A stretch of DNA of 48,077 bases, taken from positions 1 to 48,077 of the forward strand of contig CAYRWM010000011.1 of the NCBI GenBank assembly GCA_964428055.1. Reading direction: 5' to 3'. The translations under genes were made by a program, and so were the position numbers. The notes beneath the pieces are model-generated. The model did not search any database, was not told where the DNA came from, and saw only the letters and a list, made by a program, of their open reading frames with translations. This document shows, piece after piece, positions 31,630 to 41,436 of this stretch (positions are counted from its first letter, which is position 1; every line of letters starts with the position of its first letter). Origin of the DNA: CAYRWM01 sp964428055 (GTDB taxonomy: Bacteria; Bacillota; Clostridia; Christensenellales; Christensenellaceae).

Positions 31630-33387
31630 ATGCTTAAAGTATTCAAGTACTTCAGGCCGATCGAGTGGGTCGAACTGCTGATATGCGTGCTGCTCATCAT
31701 GCTGTGCGTGTATTCCGACCTGAAAGTACCGGATTATATGTCGAATATGACGACGCTGCTAACGACACCCGGGACTACGACCGATGATATATGGGGCGTC
31801 GGCATATTCATGATCATTTACTCGCTCATAAGCTTTGCGGCGACTATAGTCGTCATACTGCTGGCCGCGAGGATAGCTTCCGGCGTCTCGTTCAATCTGA
31901 GACATCTGGAGTTCGAGGCTGTGGAAGGGTATTCCATGACCGAGATAAACAGATTCTCGACATCGAGCCTTATCAACAGGTCGACGAACGATATAACGCA
32001 GGTCCAGTTCGTCATAGCTCTGGGAACGATGCTCATAGTGAGAGCACCCGTTATGTGTATATGGGCCATATCCAAGATAGTCGATAAGGACTGGCACTGG
32101 ACGGCTACGACGGCGGTCGCCGTGGTAATAATGCTCGGCATAATGATCACAATCGTGGCGCTGGTATTCCCGAAGTTCAAGAGGATACAGTCGCTGACCG
32201 ACGATATCAACAGACTGACGGAAGAGAACCTTACCGGTATAAGGGTCGTCCGTGCGTACAATGCGGAAGGCTATCAGACCGAGAAATTCGAAGAGACGAA
32301 CACCGACTTAACAGGCACGATGCTGTTCTCGATGAGGACGCTCGCTCTCTTAAACCCGGTCATGATGCTCATAATGAACGGGCTGACCCTTGCCGTGTAC
32401 TGGGTCGGCGCGGGCCTGATAAACGCTGCGGGCATGGCGGACAAATATCTGCTGTTCTCCGACATGGTCGTCTTCTCGGCTTATGCCATACAGATAGTCA
32501 TGTCGTTCCTGATGCTAGTAATGATATTCATACTCCTCCCGAGAGCATCGGTTGCAGCGAGACGTATCGCGGAAGTCATTGAGACTCCGTCATCCATTAA
32601 GGACGGCGACAGGGATAAAGGCGACGAGGACAAAAAAGGCACCGTTGAATTCAGAAACGTCAGCTTCAGGTACGCCGACGGCGGCGCAAATGTTCTGAGC
32701 GATATCTCCTTTAAGGCGGAAAAAGGCGAGACCGTGGCGATAATAGGATCCACGGGCAGCGGCAAATCAACGATAATAAACCTGATACCGCGTTTCTACG
32801 ACGCGACGGAGGGCGAAGTGCTGGTTGACGGTGTGAACGTCAAGGATTACACCGGGCGCGCCTTAAGGAAAAAGATCGGTTACGTTTCGCAGAGAGCGGT
32901 CGTATTCCGCGGGACGATAAGGTCCAACATAGAATACGGAGACAACTTCGACCGCGAAGCGACAGATGAGGAACTGATGAAGGCAGTGCGCATAGCGCAG
33001 GCCGATGATTTCGTCAGCGCTTCGGAGGACGGTCTTGACACGGATATAGCACAGGCGGGTCAGAACCTGTCCGGCGGACAGAAGCAGAGACTGTCTATAG
33101 CGAGGGCAGTTGCAAGGAACGCCGAGATATACATCTTCGATGACAGTTTCTCGGCTCTTGACTACAGGACCGACAAGATCTTGAGAAAAGCACTCTCTGA
33201 AGAGATGAGCGACGCGACCAAGATAATTGTCGCGCAGAGGATAGGTACTATAAAGAACGCCGACAGGATACTCGTCATAGACGAGGGCCGCATAGTCGGA
33301 GAGGGAACGCATGATGAGCTCATGAAAGACTGCGAGGTCTACCGTGAGATTGCGTATTCACAGCTTTCAAAGGAGGAGTTGGACTGA
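31630..33387 (+). CDS. ABC exporter half-transporter 1 (degenerate ATP site)
   Basis: 585 residues: six membrane helices (about 10-305), then an ATPase domain. The Walker A motif GSTGSGKS is at 373-380 and signature 'LSGGQKQR' at 480-487. The Walker B end is 'IYIFDDSFSALD', where the usual catalytic Glu is Asp 505, the mark of the non-catalytic site in heterodimeric exporters such as TM287/288 and LmrCD. It pairs with the protein encoded next; its stop and the next start share one base. The substrate is probably a drug or lipid-like compound given MarR control, but is unknown. Confidence 0.93.
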   Translation: MLKVFKYFRPIEWVELLICVLLIMLCVYSDLKVPDYMSNMTTLLTTPGTTTDDIWGVGIFMIIYSLISFAATIVVILLAARIASGVSFNLRHLEFEAVEGYSMTEINRFSTSSLINRSTNDITQVQFVIALGTMLIVRAPVMCIWAISKIVDKDWHWTATTAVAVVIMLGIMITIVALVFPKFKRIQSLTDDINRLTEENLTGIRVVRAYNAEGYQTEKFEETNTDLTGTMLFSMRTLALLNPVMMLIMNGLTLAVYWVGAGLINAAGMADKYLLFSDMVVFSAYAIQIVMSFLMLVMIFILLPRASVAARRIAEVIETPSSIKDGDRDKGDEDKKGTVEFRNVSFRYADGGANVLSDISFKAEKGETVAIIGSTGSGKSTIINLIPRFYDATEGEVLVDGVNVKDYTGRALRKKIGYVSQRAVVFRGTIRSNIEYGDNFDREATDEELMKAVRIAQADDFVSASEDGLDTDIAQAGQNLSGGQKQRLSIARAVARNAEIYIFDDSFSALDYRTDKILRKALSEEMSDATKIIVAQRIGTIKNADRILVIDEGRIVGEGTHDELMKDCEVYREIAYSQLSKEELD

Positions 33388-35216
33388 TGGCAGAGAAAAG
33401 AATCAACCAGAAGACTCCTCAGGGACCAAGGTCCGGAAGGGTAGTGGAAAAGCCGAAAGACTTCTTCGGATCGCTCAGCAGGCTGCTTAAGTATACGGGA
33501 AGATATTTCCCACTCATGGTCACGGCGGTTGTACTGGCGGTAGCCGGTGCGATATTCGCGATAGTGGGGCCGGGACAGCTCTCGAAGATAACCGACCTCA
33601 TAACCAGCGGCATAACAGGCGGCGGCATAGATATGGATGCTGTCATAGCGGCGTGCCTGTTCACGGTGTTCCTGTATGCGCTCTCGGGCGGGCTTTCATA
33701 CATCCAGGGCTTCATAATGTCAACCATCACGCAGAAGGTATCCAAGTTGTTCAGGTCGGAGATAATACGCAAGATAAACAAGCTGCCGCTCAGGTATTTC
33801 GATTCGAACAACAACGGCGATATCATATCGCGCATAACGAACGATGTCGATACGATAGGCAATGCTTTGAACAGCAGTATATCTCAGCTGCTGTCCTGTA
33901 TAGCGCTCATACTCGGGACGATCATAATGATGCTCATAACGAGCCCGCTCATGACTCTCGCGGCGGTAGCGGCCGCAGTGGTCGGCTTCATAATAATGAT
34001 GGTCATAATGAGCAGATCCCAGAAGTATTTCCGCAGACAGCAGAACGAACTGGGTAATATTAACGGACACGTTGAGGAGATCTACTCGGGTCATATAGCT
34101 GTCAAAGCATACAACGGCGAGGACAATGCGCGCGAAGAGTTCGACACCATCAACAAACGCTGGAGGGACAGCGCGTGGAAGTCGCAGTTCCTGTCCGGTC
34201 TCATGATGCCCATAATGCAGTTCGTCGGCAACTTCGGTTATGTCGCAGTTTGCGTGGTGGGCGTGATGCTGGTACTCTCGGGCGACATAACGTTCGGCGT
34301 CATAGTGGCGTTCATGATATACGTGAGACTGTTCACCAATCCGCTCGCGCAGGTCGCGCAGTGCATGACGCAGCTGCAGACGGCTACGGCTGCGGGCGAG
34401 AGAGTCTTCGAGTTCATGGATGAACATGAGCTCTCCGATGAGAGCGGAAAACATACCGATATAGATCCGGCGAAAATCCGCGGCGAGGTCGAGTTCGATC
34501 ATGTTCGCTTCGGGTACAATGAGGACAGGGTCATAATAAAGGACTTTTCGGCAAAGCTTGACGCGGGAAAGAAGATAGCCATAGTCGGACCCACGGGCGC
34601 CGGCAAGACGACTCTTGTCAACCTCCTCATGAGGTTCTACGACGTGAATTCCGGAGACATAAGGATAGACGGAACATCCGTATACGATATGACGAGAGAA
34701 CAGGTGCATGATCTGTTCGGTATGGTTCTTCAGGATACATGGCTGTTTGAAGGGACTGTAAGGGAGAACATAAGATACTCCAAGCAGGAAGCTACAGACG
34801 AGGAGATAGAAAAGGCGTGCCGCGCAGCGGGAGTGCATCACTTTATAACGACACTGCCCAAGGGCTACGATACAGTCCTCGACGACAAGGCAAATCTCTC
34901 CGCCGGTCAGAAACAGCTGCTCACCATAGCGAGGGCAATGGTGGAGAACGCTCCGCTGCTCATTCTCGACGAAGCCACGAGTTCCGTCGATACCAGAACG
35001 GAGATACTTATACAGCAGGCTATGGACAGCCTGACCGAAGGAAGGACTTCGTTCGTCATAGCGCACAGACTGTCCACGATCAAGAACGCGGACCTGATAC
35101 TCGTTATGAAGGACGGCGACATAATAGAACAGGGCGATCACAAGACACTGATGTCGCAGGGCGGCTTCTACTGCGATCTGTACAACTCGCAGTTTGATAC
35201 GGAAGAGGACCAGTAA
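33387..35216 (+). CDS. ABC exporter half-transporter 2 (catalytic ATP site)
   Basis: 609 residues. An extra N-terminal basic tail (1-30) precedes six membrane helices and the ATPase domain, with Walker A GPTGAGKT, 'VLQDTWLFEGTVRENI', signature 'LSAGQKQL' and Walker B 'LLILDEATSSVDTRTE' with the normal catalytic Glu. The weakened signature here and the Asp in its partner's Walker B sit in the same composite ATP site of the dimer, so one site is degenerate and one active. Coupled to the preceding gene by a one-base overlap. Confidence 0.93.
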   Translation: MAEKRINQKTPQGPRSGRVVEKPKDFFGSLSRLLKYTGRYFPLMVTAVVLAVAGAIFAIVGPGQLSKITDLITSGITGGGIDMDAVIAACLFTVFLYALSGGLSYIQGFIMSTITQKVSKLFRSEIIRKINKLPLRYFDSNNNGDIISRITNDVDTIGNALNSSISQLLSCIALILGTIIMMLITSPLMTLAAVAAAVVGFIIMMVIMSRSQKYFRRQQNELGNINGHVEEIYSGHIAVKAYNGEDNAREEFDTINKRWRDSAWKSQFLSGLMMPIMQFVGNFGYVAVCVVGVMLVLSGDITFGVIVAFMIYVRLFTNPLAQVAQCMTQLQTATAAGERVFEFMDEHELSDESGKHTDIDPAKIRGEVEFDHVRFGYNEDRVIIKDFSAKLDAGKKIAIVGPTGAGKTTLVNLLMRFYDVNSGDIRIDGTSVYDMTREQVHDLFGMVLQDTWLFEGTVRENIRYSKQEATDEEIEKACRAAGVHHFITTLPKGYDTVLDDKANLSAGQKQLLTIARAMVENAPLLILDEATSSVDTRTEILIQQAMDSLTEGRTSFVIAHRLSTIKNADLILVMKDGDIIEQGDHKTLMSQGGFYCDLYNSQFDTEEDQ

Positions 35217-35223
35217 AAAGAGG

Positions 35224-35250
35224 GCCGGGAGCACTCTCCCGGCGTTCTTG
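35224..35250 (+). terminator. Hairpin after the ABC exporter operon
   Basis: GCCGGGAG (35224-35231) pairs with CTCCCGGC (35236-35243); the following bases (GTTCTTG) form only a poor T-run. Confidence 0.55.
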
Positions 35251-35276
35251 ATAAGGACTTTTTGTTTTGATATAAT
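35248..35276 (+). promoter_or_regulatory. Promoter of the activase-like gene
   Basis: TTGATA (35248-35253), a 17-base spacer and TATAAT (35271-35276), with TG one base before the -10. It starts 20 bases before the ATG region and overlaps the preceding terminator. Confidence 0.75.
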
Positions 35277-35296
35277 TACTCTTTGCGGAGGTTTAT

Positions 35297-38200
35297 ATGG
35301 AGCATTATCTGGGGCTTGACGTAGGATCGACTACAGTCAAACTCGTAATAACGAATGAGAACAGGGAGATACTGTTCAGCGAATATATGAGACACTACTC
35401 CGACATGAGAAAGACCCTGAACGATCTTTTCGAGATGGCAGTAAAGGATCATGCGGACGTAGTGGTTTCGACTGCAGTCACAGGCAGCGGCGGAATGTCC
35501 GTTTCGCGCCTTCTTGGCATACCTTTTGTTCAGGAAGTCGTCTGCGGTACAAAAGCGGTAGAAACGTTCATACCTCAGGCCGATGTCGTTATAGAGTTCG
35601 GCGGCGAGGACGCAAAGATAACATATATGAAGCCTTCGCTCGAGCAGCGTATGAACGGCACCTGCGCCGGCGGCACGGGCGCGTTCATCGACCAGATGGC
35701 CATGCTGCTCGCAACGACCCCTATGGGACTTAACGAGCTCGCTGAAAAGCATACGACGATCCATCCGATAGCCGCAAGATGCGGCGTGTTCGCAAAGAGT
35801 GATATACAGTCCATACTGAATGAGGGCGCAGCCAGGGAAGACGTTGCCGCATCCATATTCCAGGCTGTTGTCAACCAGACAATATCGGGTCTTGCCTGCG
35901 GCAGACCGATAAGAGGCAATGTCGCGTTCCTGGGCGGACCCCTTCACTATCTGCCTCAGCTGAGAGAGCGCTTCAAGGAGACGCTCAAGCTCACTGATGA
36001 AGCGATGATATGTCCGGAAAATTCGCATCTGTTCGTCGCACTCGGCGCATCCTTTATGGCGCAGGGCGAAAAGATGACTGTCGGACAGCTCTATGACGTG
36101 CTCAAAAATGCGGGAGACATAGTCTCCGAAACGAGAAGACTTCCCGCTCTCTTTAAAAACGAGGAAGAATTAAGCGAATTCCGCGAGCGTCACGGAAAGA
36201 ACGCCGCGGGATATAAGGATATAAAGACGGCGGAAGGCCCGTGCTACGTAGGTCTGGATGCCGGTTCAACGACTATAAAGGCAGTCCTTATCGACAAGGA
36301 CGCCAACATACTCTACTCGCATTACGCGCTTAATCACGGTAACCCGCTCTATTCCGCATGCGACATACTAAAAGAGATATATGACGGCATGCCTGAAGGT
36401 GCGTACATAGCCGGTTCGTGCGTAACGGGTTACGGAGAAGCGCTCATAAAGGAAGCTCTCACGCTGGACCTCGGCGAGATAGAAACAATGGCTCATTTCA
36501 GAGCGGCCAAGTACTTCGATCCCGACGTTGATTTCATAATAGATATCGGCGGCCAGGACATGAAGGCGCTGAAGATCAAGAACGGCGCGGTCGATTCCAT
36601 CATGCTCAACGAGGCATGTTCATCGGGCTGCGGCAGCTTCCTCGAGACGTTCGCACACTCACTTGAGATGGACATAAAGGAATTCGCCGCCGAAGCATTG
36701 AAAGCCGAGACGCCTGTCGACCTCGGTACGCGCTGCACGGTCTTCATGAACAGCCGCGTCAAGCAGGTTCAGAAGGAAGGCGCTTCCGTTGCGGATATTT
36801 CAGCGGGCCTTTCATATTCTGTCGTCAAGAATGCCATATACAAGGTCATAAAGATAAAGGATCCCGACGAACTCGGAAACAACATAGTCGTACAGGGCGG
36901 TACGTTCAAGAACGATGCCATACTGCGCGCGTTTGAGCTCGTCCTCAAAAAGAATGTCACCCGTCCGGATATTGCCGGTCTCATGGGTGCGTTCGGTTGT
37001 GCTCTCATTGCGAGAAAGAGACTTCCCGCGGAGAGCAGATCCACGATAATCACGAGAGAGGCTCTGGAGCACTTCTCGATCACCGGCAAGAACAGACGCT
37101 GCAAGGGATGCGAGAACCACTGCCTGCTCACGGTCGTTACTTTCGAGGACGGCAGAAAGTTCATATCGGGCAACCGCTGCGAAAAGGGATCGGGTACATC
37201 GGAAAAGAATGATATCCCGAACCTGTTCGATTACAAGTACGAGCGTACGTTCAACTACGAATCATTAGGCGAAAACGCGCCTCTCGGAGACATAGGCATA
37301 CCGAGAGGACTCAACATATACGAAAACTATCCTTTCTGGCACACTCTTCTGACAGAGCTCGGATTTAATGTAGTGCTGTCAGGGAGATCGTCCAGAAACA
37401 TGTACATGAAAGGTATGGAGACCATACCGTCAGAAAGCGTCTGCTATCCGGCCAAGATGATGCATGGCCATATAACGGACCTTATAGAGAAGGGCATAAA
37501 GACCATATTCTATCCGTGCATACCGCATGAAAAGAAGGAATACGAACTGGCGAACAACCACTTCAACTGCCCGATAGTAACGTCCTATCCCGAGGTTATC
37601 AAGAACAACGTTGAAGCCTTAAGGGAGCAGAATATCAAGTATATAAATCCCTTCTTCTCGTTCAATGCAGAAGACGCGCTGCCCCGAAGGATATTCGAGG
37701 AGTTCGGCGAGTACGGCATAACGATGAAGCAGGCCGAGGAAGCCGTAAAGAAAGCATATGCCGAACAGAAGAAGTTCAAGGAGGATATGCTTAACAAGGG
37801 CAAGGAAACACTTGAGTGGATGAAAAAGACCGGAACTTCCGGCATCGTCCTCGCGGGAAGACCCTACCATACGGATCCCGAGATCAACCACGGCATACCC
37901 GCACTTATCACGTCCTACGGCATGGCAGTCCTCACTGAGGACTCCGTCGCTCCACTTGCTCATCTGGAGAGACCTCTCCGCGTGCTCGACCAGTGGGCCT
38001 TCCATACGAGACTGTATGAGAGTGCAGGTCTTGTCGCAAAGGAGCCGCTCCTCAATCTGGTACAGCTCAACTCGTTCGGCTGCGGCCTCGATGCTATCAC
38101 CACCGACCAAGTTCAGGAGATAGTCGAGAGCGCCGGCAAGATCTATACGGTCCTAAAGATTGATGAGATATCCAACCTCGGTGCGGCGAAGATAAGACTT

Positions 38201-39523
38201 CGCTCGCTTAAAGCCGCCCTTGAGGACAAGAAGGAACAGCCCGTTCCGGAGAAGAAGGATCATACATACCACAGAAGGATATTCACCAAGGAACTGAGAG
38301 AGCAGCATACTGTTGTCTGTCCGCAGATGGCGCCTATGCACTGGCAGTTTCTGCCGGATGCGTTCAATCCCACTGGATATAACTTCAAGGTTATGTCAGA
38401 GGTTACCCGCGACGACATAGACTGCGGTCTTAAATACGTTAACAACGATGCCTGCTATCCGACGATAATAACCGTCGGCAGCATGGTCAATGCCTTTATA
38501 AGCGGAAAGCTCGATCCCGATAACACGAGCATAATGCTGACGCAGACAGGTGGCGGATGCCGAGCTTCCAACTATATTGGTTTCTTAAGGAAAGCGCTTA
38601 AAGAGGCCGGTTTCCCGCAGGTACCGGTAATATCCATCAATTTCTCCGGTATGGAGAAGAACCCCGGGTTCAAGATAACATACGGACTGGCGCAGAGGCT
38701 GCTCATGGCGGTCGGTTTCGGCGATCTGCTCATGACAGTTCTGCTGGCGACGCGTCCCTACGAAAAGAACAAGGGCGAAACGAACGCTCTTTACAACAAA
38801 TGGGTCGAAAAGTGCCATGCCATCATCAGGCGCACGAAGAGGCGTGAGTTCAAGAAAGCCGTCAAAGAGATCATAAGAGACTTTGAGAGCATCGAGCGCA
38901 CGGGCGTTGAGAAGCCGAAGGTCGGTCTCGTTGGAGAGATCCTTGTCAAGTTCCATCCGAACGCGAACAATTTCGCTGCGGAGACTATAGAGGCTGAAGG
39001 CGGCGAGTGTATGGTACCCATGCTCATGGACTTCTTTACCTACAGCCTTTACAATACGCACTTCTCAGCTGAAAAGCTCGGTAAGTCTAAAGCCATTGAT
39101 AAACTGTCCAGATTCGGCATATGGTATGTCGAGCGCTTCAGAAAGATGGTCAACAAACCGCTGAGCCAGTCGAAATACTATCATGCCCCGGTGCATATAG
39201 ACAAGCTCGCCGAAAAGGCAAAGAGTGTTCTTTCTGTCGGCAACTATACCGGTGAGGGATGGCTGCTGACTGCCGAGATGCTGGAACTCATAGAGGCGGG
39301 AGCGCCTAATATCATATGCGCGCAGCCTTTCGCATGCCTGCCCAACCACGTTACCGGCAAGGGAATGATCAAGGAGATAAGAAGGCAGCATCCGGAAGCC
39401 AACATAGTCGCTGTCGACTATGATCCGGGAGCATCGGAAGTCAATCAGATCAACAGAATCAAGCTTATGATATATGCCGCTTTTGATAATATGAAGAAGA
39501 AACAGGCGGCAAAGCAGAGCTAG
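35297..39523 (+). CDS. Giant 2-hydroxyacyl-CoA dehydratase activase-like fusion protein
   Basis: 1408 residues. It has two ASKHA ATPase modules of the BadF/BadG/BcrA/HgdC type: 'YLGLDVGSTTVKLV' (about 3-16) with 'EFGGEDAKI' and 'NGTCAGGTGAFID', and a second from about 318 ('VGLDAGSTTIKAVL') with 'DIGGQDMKA' and 'NEACSSGCGSFLE'. These cysteines correspond to the iron-sulfur ligands of activases. A CxxCxxxC cluster ('RCKGCENHCLL') is near 600. From about 665 there is a DUF2229 region ('IGIPRGLNIYENYPFW'), then a C-terminal part like dehydratase subunits with many Cys. Such fusions are widespread in Clostridia and resemble ATP-driven low-potential electron donors; the acceptor reaction is unknown. 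No dehydratase genes sit beside it. GGAGG precedes the ATG. Confidence 0.92.
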   Translation: MEHYLGLDVGSTTVKLVITNENREILFSEYMRHYSDMRKTLNDLFEMAVKDHADVVVSTAVTGSGGMSVSRLLGIPFVQEVVCGTKAVETFIPQADVVIEFGGEDAKITYMKPSLEQRMNGTCAGGTGAFIDQMAMLLATTPMGLNELAEKHTTIHPIAARCGVFAKSDIQSILNEGAAREDVAASIFQAVVNQTISGLACGRPIRGNVAFLGGPLHYLPQLRERFKETLKLTDEAMICPENSHLFVALGASFMAQGEKMTVGQLYDVLKNAGDIVSETRRLPALFKNEEELSEFRERHGKNAAGYKDIKTAEGPCYVGLDAGSTTIKAVLIDKDANILYSHYALNHGNPLYSACDILKEIYDGMPEGAYIAGSCVTGYGEALIKEALTLDLGEIETMAHFRAAKYFDPDVDFIIDIGGQDMKALKIKNGAVDSIMLNEACSSGCGSFLETFAHSLEMDIKEFAAEALKAETPVDLGTRCTVFMNSRVKQVQKEGASVADISAGLSYSVVKNAIYKVIKIKDPDELGNNIVVQGGTFKNDAILRAFELVLKKNVTRPDIAGLMGAFGCALIARKRLPAESRSTIITREALEHFSITGKNRRCKGCENHCLLTVVTFEDGRKFISGNRCEKGSGTSEKNDIPNLFDYKYERTFNYESLGENAPLGDIGIPRGLNIYENYPFWHTLLTELGFNVVLSGRSSRNMYMKGMETIPSESVCYPAKMMHGHITDLIEKGIKTIFYPCIPHEKKEYELANNHFNCPIVTSYPEVIKNNVEALREQNIKYINPFFSFNAEDALPRRIFEEFGEYGITMKQAEEAVKKAYAEQKKFKEDMLNKGKETLEWMKKTGTSGIVLAGRPYHTDPEINHGIPALITSYGMAVLTEDSVAPLAHLERPLRVLDQWAFHTRLYESAGLVAKEPLLNLVQLNSFGCGLDAITTDQVQEIVESAGKIYTVLKIDEISNLGAAKIRLRSLKAALEDKKEQPVPEKKDHTYHRRIFTKELREQHTVVCPQMAPMHWQFLPDAFNPTGYNFKVMSEVTRDDIDCGLKYVNNDACYPTIITVGSMVNAFISGKLDPDNTSIMLTQTGGGCRASNYIGFLRKALKEAGFPQVPVISINFSGMEKNPGFKITYGLAQRLLMAVGFGDLLMTVLLATRPYEKNKGETNALYNKWVEKCHAIIRRTKRREFKKAVKEIIRDFESIERTGVEKPKVGLVGEILVKFHPNANNFAAETIEAEGGECMVPMLMDFFTYSLYNTHFSAEKLGKSKAIDKLSRFGIWYVERFRKMVNKPLSQSKYYHAPVHIDKLAEKAKSVLSVGNYTGEGWLLTAEMLELIEAGAPNIICAQPFACLPNHVTGKGMIKEIRRQHPEANIVAVDYDPGASEVNQINRIKLMIYAAFDNMKKKQAAKQS

Positions 39524-39537
39524 ACAGAGATTTACAC

Positions 39538-39578
39538 GAAAACCGGTCCAAAGCGGCCGGTTTTCTTTCTTTTTTTGC
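39538..39578 (+). terminator. Terminator after the activase-like gene
   Basis: GAAAACCGG (39538-39546) pairs with CCGGTTTTC (39557-39565), followed by a long T-rich run. Confidence 0.85.
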
Positions 39579-39589
39579 TCTAATCGGTA

Positions 39590-39598
39590 TGGTATAAT
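39590..39598 (+). promoter_or_regulatory. Extended -10 promoter for the LOG-family operon
   Basis: TGGTATAAT (extended -10) 35 bases before the ATG; no clear -35. Confidence 0.55.
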
Positions 39599-39632
39599 TT
39601 AACTATAGTATCACGCACGGGACTTTAGGGAT

Positions 39633-40247
39633 ATGGATTCATCAATAAAAAGGATATGTGTATACGGCGCCGGTTCATCAACACTGGACCGCGATTTTTT
39701 TGACGCTGCATACGAACTCGGCGCCCTTGCCGCCAAAAGAGGCATAGGTGTTGTGTTCGGCGGCGGAAACTCGGGTATCATGGGGTATCTTGCAAAGGGC
39801 ACGGCTGACAACGGCGGCGAACTCATAGGAGTCGCGCCGGAGTTCATGAAGCCGAGAAACGTTCTTTACAGCAGATGCACCGAGCTCATTTACACAGAGG
39901 ATATGCGCGAGCGCAAACGTGTTATGGAGGAACTGTCCGATGCGTTTGTGGTCATGCCCGGCGGCTTTGGGACGATGGAGGAGTTTTTTGAGGTCCTCAC
40001 CGCAAAGACACTGGGGCTGCATATGAAGCCCATAGCTCTCGTTAATACCAAAGGCGTCTGGGACGAGCTGGAAACATTCTCAAAAAGGCTCCTGTCCGAG
40101 GGGTTCATCAGCGAGTCATGCATAGGATCGTACAGGATATGCCCGGATCCAGCCGGAGCACTTGATTTTGTTATGAACGATCCGGACAAGGATAAGGAAC
40201 CGAAGTGGGTTAAGTACGTAGTCAAAGAGGAGGATATCCTAAAATGA
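39633..40247 (+). CDS. LOG-family nucleotide phosphoribohydrolase
   Basis: 204 residues of the TIGR00730/LOG fold. It has the nucleotide-binding 'GVVFGGGNSGIMG' (39-51), 'MRERKRVM' (91-98) and the hallmark 'PGGFGTMEE' (109-117). LOG proteins cleave nucleoside 5'-monophosphates to base and ribose 5-phosphate (cytokinin-activating in plants); in bacteria they probably recycle or clear nucleotides. The C-terminal tail (about 180-204) is longer than in most members. It overlaps the next gene by 4 bases. Confidence 0.9.
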   Translation: MDSSIKRICVYGAGSSTLDRDFFDAAYELGALAAKRGIGVVFGGGNSGIMGYLAKGTADNGGELIGVAPEFMKPRNVLYSRCTELIYTEDMRERKRVMEELSDAFVVMPGGFGTMEEFFEVLTAKTLGLHMKPIALVNTKGVWDELETFSKRLLSEGFISESCIGSYRICPDPAGALDFVMNDPDKDKEPKWVKYVVKEEDILK

Positions 40248-41137
40248 GGAGAAGAGGCGTTTTCGGGATGACAGGCAGTTCGTTCACGTATGCTTTCATC
40301 CAGCAGTTTCTGCTCTTTGCCATCCTTATAGTTGCGCTGTTCGCTGCACCGATGATCATGTTCCCGGATATGTCCGGGTCTCTCGCGGCGGCTTTCGCGA
40401 AAAGCGATACTTCATCGCTGTACCTGACTATAGAGATGGTGCTTTCCCTTGCGGATGAATTCATGATAATGTTCCTCATAATGGTTGCGGCGGTGATATT
40501 CGTATCTCCCGTGGCAGGAGGGGCTTCGGTATATCTCAATGACCGCGCGTTCAAGGAAAAAGACTGTAATCTCGGGGAAAGCATGACCTTTATGGGCCGC
40601 AACTACGGAAGACTGCTCGGCACTTACGCCCTGCAGGTCATAATAACCATAGGTCTGTTCCTCGGATTCATGATATTCATGTACTACTTCCACCACAATA
40701 TGCCCGAGTCATTCACGGCTGATGCCGAAAAACCCGTTATGTACGGCTGGATGGCGGGAATACTCCTTCTGGTAGGAGCAGTGCAGTTCTCGCCGTACTG
40801 CAGCGTGTACGGCAAGAAGAGCGGCGGGCCCGCGATAGCGGATTCTTTCAGGACGTTCTTCAGGGGAGGCTTCGGGATAAACCTGGGACTCATGATAGTT
40901 GGCGGTCTCATATGGCTGGCGATAGTCACGCTGCCCTCATACATAGTACTTCTCTCGATGTGCCCCGAAGGGGTGAAGGTGAGCGATCTCCTGTTTGCAC
41001 TGGATGTACCGGGTCATGATCCGCTGCTGTGGATCGTGATGATACTGTCCTTCATCGTTGCCACGATTTTCATGTTCGATTTCAGCCAGGCGGTGTTCTT
41101 CAACGCGAAGAGGCGCATGGTTCTCAAATACAGATAA
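40244..41137 (+). CDS. Uncharacterised multi-pass membrane protein
   Basis: 297 residues; I do not recognise the family. About six hydrophobic helices are visible (near 20-45, 70-95, 120-150, 165-185, 210-235 and 260-285). Short basic loops (NDRAFKEKD, YGKKSGGPAI) and a basic C-terminus 'FFNAKRRMVLKYR' suggest the tail is cytosolic. There are no cofactor motifs. The even spacing resembles DUF975-like or membrane-scaffold proteins, but this is weak. Its start overlaps the LOG gene (ATGA), so the two are co-translated; the ACT/UPF0210 pair follows 14 bases later. Confidence 0.8.
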   Translation: MRRRGVFGMTGSSFTYAFIQQFLLFAILIVALFAAPMIMFPDMSGSLAAAFAKSDTSSLYLTIEMVLSLADEFMIMFLIMVAAVIFVSPVAGGASVYLNDRAFKEKDCNLGESMTFMGRNYGRLLGTYALQVIITIGLFLGFMIFMYYFHHNMPESFTADAEKPVMYGWMAGILLLVGAVQFSPYCSVYGKKSGGPAIADSFRTFFRGGFGINLGLMIVGGLIWLAIVTLPSYIVLLSMCPEGVKVSDLLFALDVPGHDPLLWIVMILSFIVATIFMFDFSQAVFFNAKRRMVLKYR

Positions 41138-41151
41138 AAAAGAGGCGTATA

Positions 41152-41424
41152 ATGAAAGCTATTATAACTGTCTTCGGCGCTGACAAGCCGGGGATAATTG
41201 CCAAGGTGTCAAATGCTCTTTACGAAGCGAACGTCAATATACTGGACTTGTCCCAGACGGTCATGACAGGCGACGTCTTTGTCATGAACATGCAGGTGGA
41301 TATGGAAAAGATGAACTGCACGTTCGATGAGCTGAACGCGTCGCTTGAGGCATGCGGAAAAGAACTCGGGCTCGAGGTCAAGCTCCAGCGTCAGGAGATA
41401 TTTGACGTTATGTACCGGGTGTAA
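41152..41424 (+). CDS. ACT-domain protein (UPF0237 family)
   Basis: 90 residues, essentially one ACT domain: 'MKAIITVFGADKPGIIAKVS' begins it, with 'NILDLSQTVMTGDVFVMNM' following. Frame extension upstream has no homology, and AGAGG lies 7 bases before this ATG. UPF0237 ACT proteins are almost always encoded just before a UPF0210 protein, as here (12-base gap), and probably bind an amino acid to regulate it. The ligand is unknown. Confidence 0.93.
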   Translation: MKAIITVFGADKPGIIAKVSNALYEANVNILDLSQTVMTGDVFVMNMQVDMEKMNCTFDELNASLEACGKELGLEVKLQRQEIFDVMYRV

Positions 41425-41436
41425 AGAGGCTTAAGT

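Noticed and set aside
33720..35234. 504-codon open frame on the minus strand opposite the second ABC exporter gene
   Set aside because: It is a mirror of the sense gene's codon use, has no recognisable domains or ribosome site, and the sense frame has clear ABC motifs.
35276..36028. 250-codon minus-strand open frame opposite the activase-like gene
   Set aside because: Antisense shadow with low-complexity composition and no homology; the plus-strand frame is the real gene.
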